DNA of 64,000 bases from Flavobacteriales bacterium (GTDB lineage: Bacteria; Bacteroidota; Bacteroidia; Flavobacteriales_C; GCA-002722245): assembly GCA_947444925.1 (NCBI GenBank), contig CANFBW010000013.1, forward strand, positions 1 to 64,000, read 5' to 3'. Position 1 is the stretch's first letter. Every line of letters begins with the position of its first letter. Below, in pieces: positions 35,927 to 45,034 of the stretch. A model generated the notes under the pieces. That model was not told where the DNA came from, did not search any database, and saw only the letters and a program-made list of their open reading frames with translations. Position numbers and translations under genes: made by a program.

Positions 35927-37414
35927 TTAACCCACCGCCAACATAGAAGCATCTTTCGCCTCTAAAGCACTTTCACCCATCAAATAAATATCCACCGCAC
36001 GTGCACACTCGCGACCTTCGCTGATGGCCCAAACCACCAATGATTGACCCCTGCGCATATCTCCGGCTGCAAATACTTTTTCAATAGATGTTTTGTAATC
36101 TTTGGTATTCGCTTTCACATTACCTCTTTCGTCGTAAGCCAAGCCCATACCGTCTAACAAACCCTTGTGGTCAGGGCCCAAGAAGCCCGCAGCAATCGTT
36201 ACCAATTCACAAGGCAATACTTTTTCAGTACCAGGAATTTCGTTGAAAATATGTTTACCAGAGGCATCTTTGCTCCATTCAATTTCAGCGACTTTTAACC
36301 CACTAACATTTCCATTTTTATCCCCTACAAACTCCTTAGTCAAAACGCTCCATGCTCTTTCCGACCCTTCCTCATGAGAAGAAGTAGTTTTCAATACCAT
36401 TGGAAACTCTGGCCAAGGATTGTGAGGCGCACGACCCTCAGAAGGTTTGGGTGCAATTTCAAGCTGTGTTACCGACTTAGCGCCATGGCGGTTTGAAGTA
36501 CCAACACAATCCGATCCCGTATCTCCACCACCAATCACAATTACATTTTTGCCGCTTGCCAAAACTTCCTCCACCACTTTTCCTTTGTGGTTTTCGTGTT
36601 TCAATGCAGATACACGCGCGTTGTTTTGCGACAAAAATTCCATCGCAGGATAAATGCCTTTTAGTTCACGACCTGGGATTTGCACATCTCTAGGATCTGC
36701 AGCCCCACCAGCCAACACAAGTGCATCAAAATTTTTCAATAAATCCTCTTTACTCACAGTAACACCAACTTCAACACCACATTTAAAAACCACCCCTTCT
36801 TGCTCCATTACTGAAATGCGTCTTTCAACTACCTTTTTATCGAGCTTAAAATCAGGAATCCCGAAACGCAACAAACCACCAGGTTTTTGCGCTCTTTCAA
36901 ATACCGTTACCAAATGACCGGCTTTATTCAGTTGATCGGCAGTAGCCAATCCAGCAGGACCAGATCCGACCACAGCCACTGTTTTACCTGTTCTTTGTAT
37001 ATCAGTTTTGGGTTTTACCCAACCTTGTTTGAAAGCTTCTTCAATAATGCTTTTTTCAATGTGCTCAATAGCTACTGGTGGCTTATTGATGCCGAGAACG
37101 CATGAACCTTCGCAGGGAGCAGGGCAAATTCGACCCGTAAACTCTGGAAAGTTATTGGTAGTGCTTAATATATCATAAGCATACTTCCATTCTTTGCGGT
37201 ACACTGCATCGTTAAACTCAGGAATAACGTTGCCCAAAGGACAACCGTTGTGGCAAAAAGGAACGCCGCAATTCATGCAGCGCGCAGCTTGTTCACGCGT
37301 TTTTTCTTCCGACATCGGTTTGTAAAACTCAGCGTAATGCTTTTTTCTTTCTTCCGGTTTTTCGTATTCCGGTAGGTTTCTGTCGTACTTTAAAAATCCG
37401 TCTGCTTGACCCAT
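35927..37414 (-). CDS. gltD: Glutamate synthase, small (NADPH) subunit
   Basis: A 495-residue flavoprotein that oxidises NADPH and passes electrons to the large subunit for glutamate formation from glutamine and 2-oxoglutarate. The N-terminal region binds two [4Fe-4S] clusters through Cys-rich motifs (RCMNCGVPFCHNGCPLGN, then CPAPCEGSCVLGI). A first FAD motif, VVGSGPAGLATADQLNKAG, and an NADPH motif, IVIGGGDTGSDCVGTSNRHGA (as separate blocks), follow, with a final FAD block VFAAGDMRRGQSLVVWAI. The length is typical. It lies 55 bp downstream of gltB in the same operon. Confidence 0.95.
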   Translation of the reverse strand: MGQADGFLKYDRNLPEYEKPEERKKHYAEFYKPMSEEKTREQAARCMNCGVPFCHNGCPLGNVIPEFNDAVYRKEWKYAYDILSTTNNFPEFTGRICPAPCEGSCVLGINKPPVAIEHIEKSIIEEAFKQGWVKPKTDIQRTGKTVAVVGSGPAGLATADQLNKAGHLVTVFERAQKPGGLLRFGIPDFKLDKKVVERRISVMEQEGVVFKCGVEVGVTVSKEDLLKNFDALVLAGGAADPRDVQIPGRELKGIYPAMEFLSQNNARVSALKHENHKGKVVEEVLASGKNVIVIGGGDTGSDCVGTSNRHGAKSVTQLEIAPKPSEGRAPHNPWPEFPMVLKTTSSHEEGSERAWSVLTKEFVGDKNGNVSGLKVAEIEWSKDASGKHIFNEIPGTEKVLPCELVTIAAGFLGPDHKGLLDGMGLAYDERGNVKANTKDYKTSIEKVFAAGDMRRGQSLVVWAISEGRECARAVDIYLMGESALEAKDASMLAVG

Positions 37415-37469
37415 ACTAATTAAATTTCATGTTTAACGTTCAATATTCAATGTTCACAATGAAGAGTTG

Positions 37470-40400
37470 TTAGCCAACCTCCAATTTTGAACTTTGAACT
37501 TTGCTCTTACTTTCTGCTTTCAATTTATCCATCACGCGCTTGTAATCACGCGGCATCACTTTTTTGAAGTTCTTCAATTCTTTGTCCCAATCGGCCAATA
37601 TTTGTTTTCCGATCTTACTGCTCGTGTGCTGAACGTGCTCTTCAATTAAGCCCTTCAATTCAGCGGCATCTTCAGCAGATATGGCTTCGAGATCAGCCAA
37701 TTCATTATTGAAATTACTTGCGAACTCCTTCCATTTGTCCCAGATATAAGCATAACCGCCGCTCATACCGGCGCCAAAGTTTCTGCCTACTTTACCCAAC
37801 ACCACTACTCTACCGCCAGTCATGTATTCCACGCCGTGATCACCAATTCCTTCTACCACCGTTGTAACACCCGAGTTTCTAACGCAAAAACGCTCACCAG
37901 CTTGTCCGTTGATAAACGACTTACCAGAAGTAGCACCATAAAAAGCAACGTTGCCAATAATGATGTTGTTTTCTGGAACGAACTTGCTTTCCTTGCTCGG
38001 ATAAATCACCAATTCGGCACCCGACAAACCTTTACCGAAGTAATCGTTTGCCTCGCCTTCAACAGTAAAGCGAACACCTTTAGTGGTAAAACCACCAAAA
38101 CTTTGTCCTGCTGAACCAATGAATTTAATGTCGATGCTGCCGTCGGGCAAGCCAACGCCACCGTGTACCTTACATATTTCGTTTGACAACATTGCGCCAA
38201 CAGAGCGATCGATATTGATGATTTTAAATTCACCTTTCACCTTCGCGCCATCGTGGATGGCAGGTTGCGCCAATTCAATCAATTTTCTGTCGATCACGTT
38301 TTCAATTTCGTGGTCTTGTTCTTTTTGTTTGTACAAGCCTACTGAAGCCGGCACATTTGGTTTGTACAACAATGGAGAAAGGTCAAGGTTGGCGGTTTTC
38401 CAATGTGGATCATTGTACTTCACTTCCAACATATCTGTTCTTCCGATCATGTCGTTCACCGTTCTGAATCCCAAAGCCGCCATTTCCAAACGCAAATCTT
38501 CTACTAAGAAAGTGAAGAAATTCACGAGGTGATCCGCATTACCCGTAAACAATTTTCGCAATTGCGGATCTTGTGTGGCAACGCCCACCGGACAAGTATT
38601 CAAGTGACACTTGCGCATCATGATGCAGCCTTCAACAACAAGCGCAGCTGTAGCAACACCCCATTCTTCGGCACCCAACATTGATGCAATGACAAGGTCG
38701 CGTCCAGTTCTCAATTGTCCGTCGGTTTGTACCGTAATTCTGCTTCTCAAATCATTCATCACCAAAGTTTGGTGTGTTTCGGCCAAGCCCAATTCCCATG
38801 GCAATCCAGCGTGACGCACGGAACTCAAAGGCGAAGCACCAGTACCGCCATCGTGACCGGCAATCAACACCACGTCTCCTTTTGCTTTCGCAACACCACT
38901 TGCAATCGTACCAACACCCGCTTCAGAAACCAGCTTCACGTTGACTCTCGCTGCTCTGTTGGCATTTTTCAAGTCGAAAATCAACTGCGCTAAATCTTCA
39001 ATAGAATAAATATCGTGGTGAGGTGGAGGAGAAATCAAACCAACACCAGGTGTGGAATGACGCACTCTACCTATCCATTCGTCAACTTTGTGACCAGGCA
39101 GCTGTCCACCTTCACCCGGTTTTGCACCTTGCGCTATTTTAATTTGCAATTCGTCGGCATTGGTTAAGTAATGCGCGGTAACACCAAATCTTCCCGAAGC
39201 CACTTGTTTAATAGCACTTCGTTCCCAATCGCCATTTGCTTTTTTTGCGTAGCGAATTTCATCTTCACCACCTTCGCCAGAGTTGCTTTTTCCACCAATA
39301 CGGTTCATTGCAACAGCTAATGTACTATGGGCTTCAAAAGAGATGGAACCAAAAGACATCGCGCCTGACGCCAATCGTTTGAAGATGCTTTCTTTAGGTT
39401 CAACTTCCTCTAAAGGAATAGCTGTTGCTCCTTTTTTAAATTGAAGCAAGCCACGCAGAGTCATTGCTTGCGCTGTTTGATCGTTTATCTTATCGGTAAA
39501 CTGCTTAAATATTTTGAAATCGTTGGTTCTTGTTGATTTTTGCAACAATGAAATCGTATCAGGATTGAACAAATGCGCTTCTCCTTTGCGTTTCCATTGG
39601 TAAAATCCACCGATGAACAAATGCTTGTCGATGCTCGTATCTTGAAAAGCACGTTTGTGACGAATACGTACTTCCTTAGCCAAATCATCAAAGCGCATAC
39701 CTTTGATACGAGAAACCGTTCCGGTGAAACATTTTTCAATCACTTCTGGTCCTATACCTAAAGCCTCAAATATCTGAGCCCCTTGGTAGGACTGTACCGT
39801 AGAGATTCCCATTTTTGAGAACACCTTCAACAAACCATAATTGATGGCTTTGCTATAGTTGGCCAATAATTTTTTAATGGACACATCACCGCTTTCTAGC
39901 TCCTCTTCAAACATGTGACGAATGGTATCGCCCGCCAAATATGCATTTACAGCATTGGCTCCAAAACCAATCAAAGTAGCAAAATGATGCGTTTCAATGG
40001 CATCACCCGACTCCACCACCAAGCTGGTACGTGTTCTTAGGCCTTTTTTGATCAAGCTGCTGTGAATAGCACCTACCGCCAGTAGCGATGGAATGGCCGC
40101 TGTATTTTGGTCGATATTTCTATCAGAAATAATCAAGATATTACACCCCATCAGCGTCGCACGCTCAGCATTGGCGCATATTTCATCAATCGCGCTTTCC
40201 AAAGAACCCGGACGGTCAAAGGCGGAGAAAATTGCATTAATGGTGTACGACTTAAATGAACCGTCGTTCAATTTTCGCAATTTGTCCAACTGACCATTTG
40301 AAATCACGGGTGTTTCCAGATGAATTTGACGGCAGTGCTCGGGCGTTTCAGCCAATATGTTTTTTTGCGAGCCCAAATTGGTGAAGAGTGACATGATCAC

Positions 40401-42008
40401 TTTCTCACGAATGGGGTCGATTGGCGGATTCGACACCTGTGCAAACAACTGTTTGAAATAGTTTGACAAATGCTGACTTTGTGCCGACAATACTGCCAAA
40501 GGAACGTCTGTTCCCATTGACCCTATTGGTTCATTGCCATCCTTTGCCATGGGCTCCAACACAGAAATTAAATCTTCTCTGGTAAAGCCAAAAGCGATTT
40601 GCTTTTGCAACAATTGCATGCCCTTCGCCGGAGCGTTGGTTTTTTTCATTGGACGCGCCAAATCTTTCAGATTCAACTTGTTTTCCTTCAACCATCTTCC
40701 GTATGGTTTGGCGGAACAAATTTGGTCTTTCAATTCCTGATCGGAAATGATTCTTCCTTTTTCTAAATCGGCAACAAATATTTTTCCTGGTTGCAATCTT
40801 CCTTTTTCAATCACCTTCGACTCGTCAACAGGCAATGAACCTGCTTCAGAAGACATGATCAAAGTATCGTCATCCAACAAACAATATCTTGAGGGACGCA
40901 AACCATTTCTGTCAAGCGTTGCACCCACAATTTTACCATCAGTGAACGAGATCGAAGCCGGACCATCCCAAGGTTCCATCATAGAAGAATAGTACTCGTA
41001 AAAAGCTCTTTTTTCTTCACGCATTTCAGGATTGTGCTGCCAAGCCTCAGGCACCAACATCATCATGACTTGTGCCATCGGACGACCACCAAGTGTCAAA
41101 ATCTCAATCACGTTGTCTAAGTTCGAAGAATCCGAACGATTAATATCACAAATCGGCATCAACCAATCAATCTCCTCCACTGTGAAATTGGTGCTTTCCA
41201 ACAATACTTGTTTTGAGCGCATCCAGTTCACATTTCCTTTGATGGTATTGATTTCACCATTGTGTGCAATGAAACGGAAGGGCTGAGCCAATTTCCATTT
41301 CGGAAAAGTATTGGTAGAAAAACGAGAGTGTACCACCGCCATAGCGCTAGTCATATTCAGGTTTTGAAGGTCTTTGTAATAAGGTTTCAGCTGATTCGTG
41401 CGCAATTGCCCTTTGTACACCATCACCTTGTATGAACTTGATGAAATGTAAAAACTATCGTTGGTCGAAGGCATTTCGCGGTGAATGTTTCTATTGCTGT
41501 ATTTTCTTAACACACACAGTCTGCGCTCTAAAGCTTCCGGATCATTGCTGTCTAAAAACTGTAGGAAAATTTGCTCGATGTGTGGTTCTACTTTTTTAGA
41601 AGATGCACCCAACATGCTGTTGTCTGTAGGCACCTCACGGAAACCCAATACTTTGAAGCCCAAGCGGTGAGCGTATTCTACAAATAAATCTTTACACTGT
41701 TGACGCTCTTCTGCATCTTTAGGAAAAAAAGTCATGGCTACACCATACTCCCCAAAGCCTGGAAGCGCAATTCCGAGTGCTGAACATTCTTGCTTTAAAA
41801 AGTCATGGGGAAGCTGAATCAATATCCCTGCACCATCACCTGTTTCAGGCTCACAGCCGCAACCACCACGGTGTTCCATGTTTTCCAACATGGATATCGC
41901 GTCTTGAATCGTTTTTGACGACTTTTTGTTTTTTAGGTTCGCTACAAATCCAATCCCGCACGAGTCGTGCTCAAAGGCGGGGTCATATAATCCTTGCTTC
42001 TCAATCAT
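37470..42008 (-). CDS. gltB: Glutamate synthase, large subunit
   Basis: A 1,512-residue enzyme that makes two glutamates from glutamine and 2-oxoglutarate. A 16-residue propeptide precedes the Ntn-amidotransferase nucleophile Cys17 (EHDSCGIGFVA). The central and FMN-binding synthase domains follow (SGEGGEDEIRY, HDGGTGASPLSS). The [3Fe-4S] ligands are in CIMMRKCHLNTCPVG near residue 1,140, and the C-terminal GXGXG beta-helix contains GNVAFYGATSGKSF. ATG at 42008 was chosen over a TTG two codons earlier. The last dozen residues (KSKVQSSKLEVG) come from a TTCAAAGTTCAAA repeat and are probably not a conserved part of the protein. Confidence 0.96.
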   Translation of the reverse strand: MIEKQGLYDPAFEHDSCGIGFVANLKNKKSSKTIQDAISMLENMEHRGGCGCEPETGDGAGILIQLPHDFLKQECSALGIALPGFGEYGVAMTFFPKDAEERQQCKDLFVEYAHRLGFKVLGFREVPTDNSMLGASSKKVEPHIEQIFLQFLDSNDPEALERRLCVLRKYSNRNIHREMPSTNDSFYISSSSYKVMVYKGQLRTNQLKPYYKDLQNLNMTSAMAVVHSRFSTNTFPKWKLAQPFRFIAHNGEINTIKGNVNWMRSKQVLLESTNFTVEEIDWLMPICDINRSDSSNLDNVIEILTLGGRPMAQVMMMLVPEAWQHNPEMREEKRAFYEYYSSMMEPWDGPASISFTDGKIVGATLDRNGLRPSRYCLLDDDTLIMSSEAGSLPVDESKVIEKGRLQPGKIFVADLEKGRIISDQELKDQICSAKPYGRWLKENKLNLKDLARPMKKTNAPAKGMQLLQKQIAFGFTREDLISVLEPMAKDGNEPIGSMGTDVPLAVLSAQSQHLSNYFKQLFAQVSNPPIDPIREKVIMSLFTNLGSQKNILAETPEHCRQIHLETPVISNGQLDKLRKLNDGSFKSYTINAIFSAFDRPGSLESAIDEICANAERATLMGCNILIISDRNIDQNTAAIPSLLAVGAIHSSLIKKGLRTRTSLVVESGDAIETHHFATLIGFGANAVNAYLAGDTIRHMFEEELESGDVSIKKLLANYSKAINYGLLKVFSKMGISTVQSYQGAQIFEALGIGPEVIEKCFTGTVSRIKGMRFDDLAKEVRIRHKRAFQDTSIDKHLFIGGFYQWKRKGEAHLFNPDTISLLQKSTRTNDFKIFKQFTDKINDQTAQAMTLRGLLQFKKGATAIPLEEVEPKESIFKRLASGAMSFGSISFEAHSTLAVAMNRIGGKSNSGEGGEDEIRYAKKANGDWERSAIKQVASGRFGVTAHYLTNADELQIKIAQGAKPGEGGQLPGHKVDEWIGRVRHSTPGVGLISPPPHHDIYSIEDLAQLIFDLKNANRAARVNVKLVSEAGVGTIASGVAKAKGDVVLIAGHDGGTGASPLSSVRHAGLPWELGLAETHQTLVMNDLRSRITVQTDGQLRTGRDLVIASMLGAEEWGVATAALVVEGCIMMRKCHLNTCPVGVATQDPQLRKLFTGNADHLVNFFTFLVEDLRLEMAALGFRTVNDMIGRTDMLEVKYNDPHWKTANLDLSPLLYKPNVPASVGLYKQKEQDHEIENVIDRKLIELAQPAIHDGAKVKGEFKIINIDRSVGAMLSNEICKVHGGVGLPDGSIDIKFIGSAGQSFGGFTTKGVRFTVEGEANDYFGKGLSGAELVIYPSKESKFVPENNIIIGNVAFYGATSGKSFINGQAGERFCVRNSGVTTVVEGIGDHGVEYMTGGRVVVLGKVGRNFGAGMSGGYAYIWDKWKEFASNFNNELADLEAISAEDAAELKGLIEEHVQHTSSKIGKQILADWDKELKNFKKVMPRDYKRVMDKLKAESKSKVQSSKLEVG
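37485..37503. repeat. Short TTGAACT direct repeats at the gltB 3' end
   Basis: TTTTGAACTTTGAACTTTG contains two copies of TTTGAAC on the plus strand, and similar TTCAAT-type sequence (TTCAATATTCAATGTTCA) lies at about 37440-37456 in the gltB-gltD gap. Such sequence is a common kind of intergenic filler in Bacteroidota. Here part of it is translated as the gltB tail. Confidence 0.5.
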
Positions 42009-42050
42009 ACGCAATCAATTCTAGTAAAAAATTAAACGGAAAATGGACGG

Positions 42051-42058
42051 CAAATATA
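42051..42058 (-). promoter_or_regulatory. -7 element of the gltBD operon
   Basis: On the minus strand TATATTTG fits TAnnTTTG exactly and is 42 bp before the gltB start. A TTG lies upstream, but only 15 bp away instead of the usual 19-20. Confidence 0.5.
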
Positions 42059-42240
42059 GGAAATTACAAGAAACAATCATAGCGAAAAACATAAATGTTT
42101 AGGGGTCTAGTGTAAAAAAGTTTAGAGGCATCTAAAAAATCCGTCGAAAATCACATTACTGCCAACACTTTTCTAACTCCTGCGCCTCAACATTAACGGC
42201 AAGATCAGCATTAATCATGTCGCAATACACCCCATTCGAA

Positions 42241-42363
42241 CTACGGAAATTTTTGACCATCAACGCCACGAATCACATATCCTTCATGCTGCCATTTTAC
42301 TAAAATAAAGTGTTCCGCGTCGCATACAAAACAATTCTTGTAACCAATACAAAACAAATGCAT
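42241..42363 (-). CDS. Very small ORF, 40 residues, doubtful
   Basis: MHLFCIGYKNCFVCDAEH is followed by a mix of charged and aromatic residues ending GVDGQKFP. It has three Cys and no signal peptide or known motif. It could be a real small protein, a remnant, or chance. It points in the same direction as gltB and ends about 180 bp before the gltB -7 element. Confidence 0.15.
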   Translation of the reverse strand: MHLFCIGYKNCFVCDAEHFILVKWQHEGYVIRGVDGQKFP

Positions 42364-42396
42364 TGATGCAATAGCTTAACCCTTAAATCCTAAAAA

Positions 42397-43998
42397 ATGT
42401 CAGCAGAAAAACTCAGCCCCCGCCAGCAAATGATTGGCATCATGTACCTAGTGCTACTGGCCATGTTGGCAATGAATGCGTCCAAAGACCTGCTCGATGC
42501 TTTTTTAAAACTAGAGGGCGGCATCGACCTCACCGCCAATAATTTTGTTGAAAATGTGCAACCCGTGTACTACAAAATTGAAGCCGCAGCAGCAACCAAT
42601 TCTGCAAAGGCAAAAGAAACATTAAAAAACGCGCACTTGCTCAAAAGCAAAATTCAAGAAATTCACACCCTGATCGACAGCCACAAAAAAACACTCATTT
42701 CGAGCACTGGAGGCGTTGATGAACAAGGGATCCCCCTCGCCAAAGACAACCAAGACATTGGCGCTGAATACCTCATGACCGCAGGTCACGGCGAAGACTT
42801 GCGCAAAAAAATAACCGCGCTTAAAATGTTTGTTTGCACATTGGTCGACAAAAAAGACAGCGCCATTTACCAAAGCGTCAATACTTTACTGGCGACCGAC
42901 GAATTCAAAGACTATGAAGGAAACAAAATGTCATGGGAGGCTGGACTTTCTGAGCACTTGCCATTGGCCGCAGTAACTGCCAACCTCAGCAATTTGCAAT
43001 CCTATTTGCGCAATACAGAATCAATCACTGTCAACTATCTTTACGAAGAATTGGGCATCGACAATTACCGCGTCAACAAAATCCAAGCGGCAACCATCGC
43101 ACAAAGCAGCTATATTTTGCGCGGTGAAGAATACAGCGCCAAAATTTTTCTGGCCGCTTCCGACACCACCCAAAAACCAATGATACTTATAGGCAACTAC
43201 GACGAGGCGCTTTACGCTAGCAACAAAGAAATAAAATGGCTTAGCGCCGTAGATACACTGGCAGTTAACGACGGTTTTGGCAAGTACATCACCAAAGCAA
43301 ATGCCGTGGGTGCACATTCTTGGAAGGGCATCGTCAAAATTCCACATCCCAACATCAAACGAAAAGGCGAATTTTTGACTTATCCTTTCGAAAACAAATA
43401 CCTCGTGGCGCAACCCTCTGCCGTAGTTTCATCGGACAAACTCAACATTATGTATCTAGGACTCAACAACGAAATGTCCATTTCAGTGCCTGGCATCAGC
43501 AGCGATAAAATTAGAGTTTCTGCCCCAAAATGCGATATCTCTAAGGTAGGTAATGGTCAATTTGTTTTCAAACCAAAGGCGGGAGGAAAAACAGATGTGC
43601 TGGTTCAAGCTGAACTTTCGCCAGGCCATTGGGAAAACATGGGCTCCTATGCTTGGACGATCAAAAGATTACCCAAACCCGACATTTTCCTGGGCGACAA
43701 GATGCTAAACGCAAAAATGTCAAAGCAACAAGTTTTGGCCTTTGCAAAAATATCTGCGAAATATTCTGCCGACTTTCCGCTCAACGCACAACCTGGAATT
43801 GAATATTGCGGAGTTGAAACTACCACCAGTGGCAGCACGGTGATGAGCCATGGCAATGCCGATAAAGGTGTTTTTTCTCCAGCCCACTTGAATGCTTTTA
43901 AAGCACTTCGAAAAGGCGAAAGCATCACCTTAATGATTAAAACAAGAGGAGCCGATGGTATCACGCATTCAATGACCAACACTATCACCATCAACTAA
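42397..43998 (+). CDS. GldM/PorM-family protein, orphan copy
   Basis: A 533-residue homologue of GldM/PorM, the inner-membrane motor subunit of the type IX secretion and gliding machinery whose long periplasmic arm transmits energy to the outer-membrane ring. The N-terminus MSAEKLSPRQQMIGIMYLVL, with one transmembrane helix (about residues 12-28) followed by NASKDLLDAF, is the family signature. The rest (about residues 35-533) is periplasmic, with helical then beta domains, and the length is normal for GldM. In characterised Bacteroidota gldM sits in a gldKLMN operon. Here no gldK, gldL or gldN is adjacent, so it may be a paralogue or a relocated copy. Confidence 0.85.
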   Translation: MSAEKLSPRQQMIGIMYLVLLAMLAMNASKDLLDAFLKLEGGIDLTANNFVENVQPVYYKIEAAAATNSAKAKETLKNAHLLKSKIQEIHTLIDSHKKTLISSTGGVDEQGIPLAKDNQDIGAEYLMTAGHGEDLRKKITALKMFVCTLVDKKDSAIYQSVNTLLATDEFKDYEGNKMSWEAGLSEHLPLAAVTANLSNLQSYLRNTESITVNYLYEELGIDNYRVNKIQAATIAQSSYILRGEEYSAKIFLAASDTTQKPMILIGNYDEALYASNKEIKWLSAVDTLAVNDGFGKYITKANAVGAHSWKGIVKIPHPNIKRKGEFLTYPFENKYLVAQPSAVVSSDKLNIMYLGLNNEMSISVPGISSDKIRVSAPKCDISKVGNGQFVFKPKAGGKTDVLVQAELSPGHWENMGSYAWTIKRLPKPDIFLGDKMLNAKMSKQQVLAFAKISAKYSADFPLNAQPGIEYCGVETTTSGSTVMSHGNADKGVFSPAHLNAFKALRKGESITLMIKTRGADGITHSMTNTITIN

Positions 43999-44000
43999 AC

Positions 44001-44036
44001 AAAACAGCCTTGCTCTTCTTAGCAAGGCTGTTTTTC
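44001..44036. terminator. Bidirectional terminator between convergent genes
   Basis: AAACAGCCTTGCT (44002-44014) pairs with AGCAAGGCTGTTT (44021-44033) around a CTTCTT loop and runs into TTTTT on the plus strand. The minus strand also has a T run. It lies at the end of the GldM-like gene and of the gene at 44036-44935. Confidence 0.9.
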
Positions 44037-44935
44037 TATTTTATTCCCACAGGTGTTTTGCCCTTGTGAATGATTCTTCCTCCTGAGGAAGAACTACTCG
44101 AAGAAGCAGCATGATTGGGGTTTCCACCTCCGGAGTATGTGCTTGAAGTGCTTGTTCCTCCATCATAAGTGGAATCACAATTCGTGCCTGATTGACTGCC
44201 GCGCGAATAACTTGTAGTGCTTGGATAAGGCGAGATACTTTGCGGAACATAATAAGAACTGCTACTATAATAAGTACTAAGGCCTCCTGAATTGTTGGTC
44301 CATGAAGAAAAATCAACCGAAAAAGCCAAGCCTAACTTAATGATCAACATATTGCTATTGGCATTGTTGATGTTGTAATCAATCACCTGATCTTGGGAGG
44401 TGAAAGAATGCAGATCTAAGAAATCTGCTGGACTACCACTGTTAAAAGCCACCCCCAGGTCAAAATAAAAATTGTCTGCAACTTTGTATAACACGCCAAT
44501 GCCTGCGCCCACATTGGTGGTTGTGACTTGCAACAACTGTTCACTCACCATTTGCACCTCCTCTGTCGTATTGTATCCCACAGATCCGTAATGCATCTCT
44601 ATATAAGGGCTCCACTTTTTCAAATTCATCAAAACACGACCTTCTAAAACCGCGGCTGTAAAGCCGTTGCTTACCGTGTAGTTGCCAATAGGCGAATCAC
44701 CGGAGCGACTGCCATTGCTAGATCCATAAATACTTCCCCCTAAATCCAAGGAGAATAAGGTCTCTGGGCTGATCATATAATATGCGCCAGCGCCCAAACC
44801 CGCGCCCGACAAATAGCCTTGGTGCTTCATATTAAAGAGCGGATTGGATTGTACTCCAAACAATGTGAACTTCCATTGCGCGATCACGGTGCTATGCAAT
44901 AAGGTGATCAGTAGGAGGAGGAGGAGTTTTTTCAT
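44036..44935 (-). CDS. Predicted outer-membrane protein with Ser-rich tail
   Basis: A 299-residue protein with a signal peptide (MKKLLLLLLITLLHSTVIAQ). Residues 20-215 show beta-barrel features: GAGLGAGAYYMI, TTNVGAGIGVLYKVADNFYFDLGVAF and MLIIKLGLAFSVDF. This resembles the OmpA/OprF-like outer-membrane barrel group. The last 80 residues are low-complexity (Ser, Tyr, Gly, Thr), ending SSSSSSSGGRIIHKGKTPVGIK, and probably lie in the periplasm or on the surface. It stands alone, converging with the GldM-like gene across a shared terminator. No specific function can be given. Confidence 0.65.
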   Translation of the reverse strand: MKKLLLLLLITLLHSTVIAQWKFTLFGVQSNPLFNMKHQGYLSGAGLGAGAYYMISPETLFSLDLGGSIYGSSNGSRSGDSPIGNYTVSNGFTAAVLEGRVLMNLKKWSPYIEMHYGSVGYNTTEEVQMVSEQLLQVTTTNVGAGIGVLYKVADNFYFDLGVAFNSGSPADFLDLHSFTSQDQVIDYNINNANSNMLIIKLGLAFSVDFSSWTNNSGGLSTYYSSSSYYVPQSISPYPSTTSYSRGSQSGTNCDSTYDGGTSTSSTYSGGGNPNHAASSSSSSSGGRIIHKGKTPVGIK

Positions 44936-45034
44936 AGCTTTTTATTTGTGCTTTTCACCAAGCAACAACCTTGCCACAGAACTAAATACCTCTACTTCTT
45001 TTGAGAATCACAAAGAATGCCGTAGGTTTGAAAA

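Larger units (their letters stand above)
42009..42396. other. Divergent intergenic region between gltB and the GldM homologue
   Basis: This 388-bp stretch holds the gltB -7 element, a weak 6-bp hairpin at about 42120-42135 and, on the minus strand at 42241-42363, a 40-codon ATG frame that reads like protein (CIGYKNCFVCDAEHFILVKW). No other feature is apparent, and no good promoter is seen for the gene at 42397. Confidence 0.35.

Noticed and set aside
42118-42136. TTTAGA-GGCA-TCTAAA hairpin in the gltB upstream region
   Set aside because: The stem is only 6 bp and A/T-rich, and neither neighbouring gene ends there.
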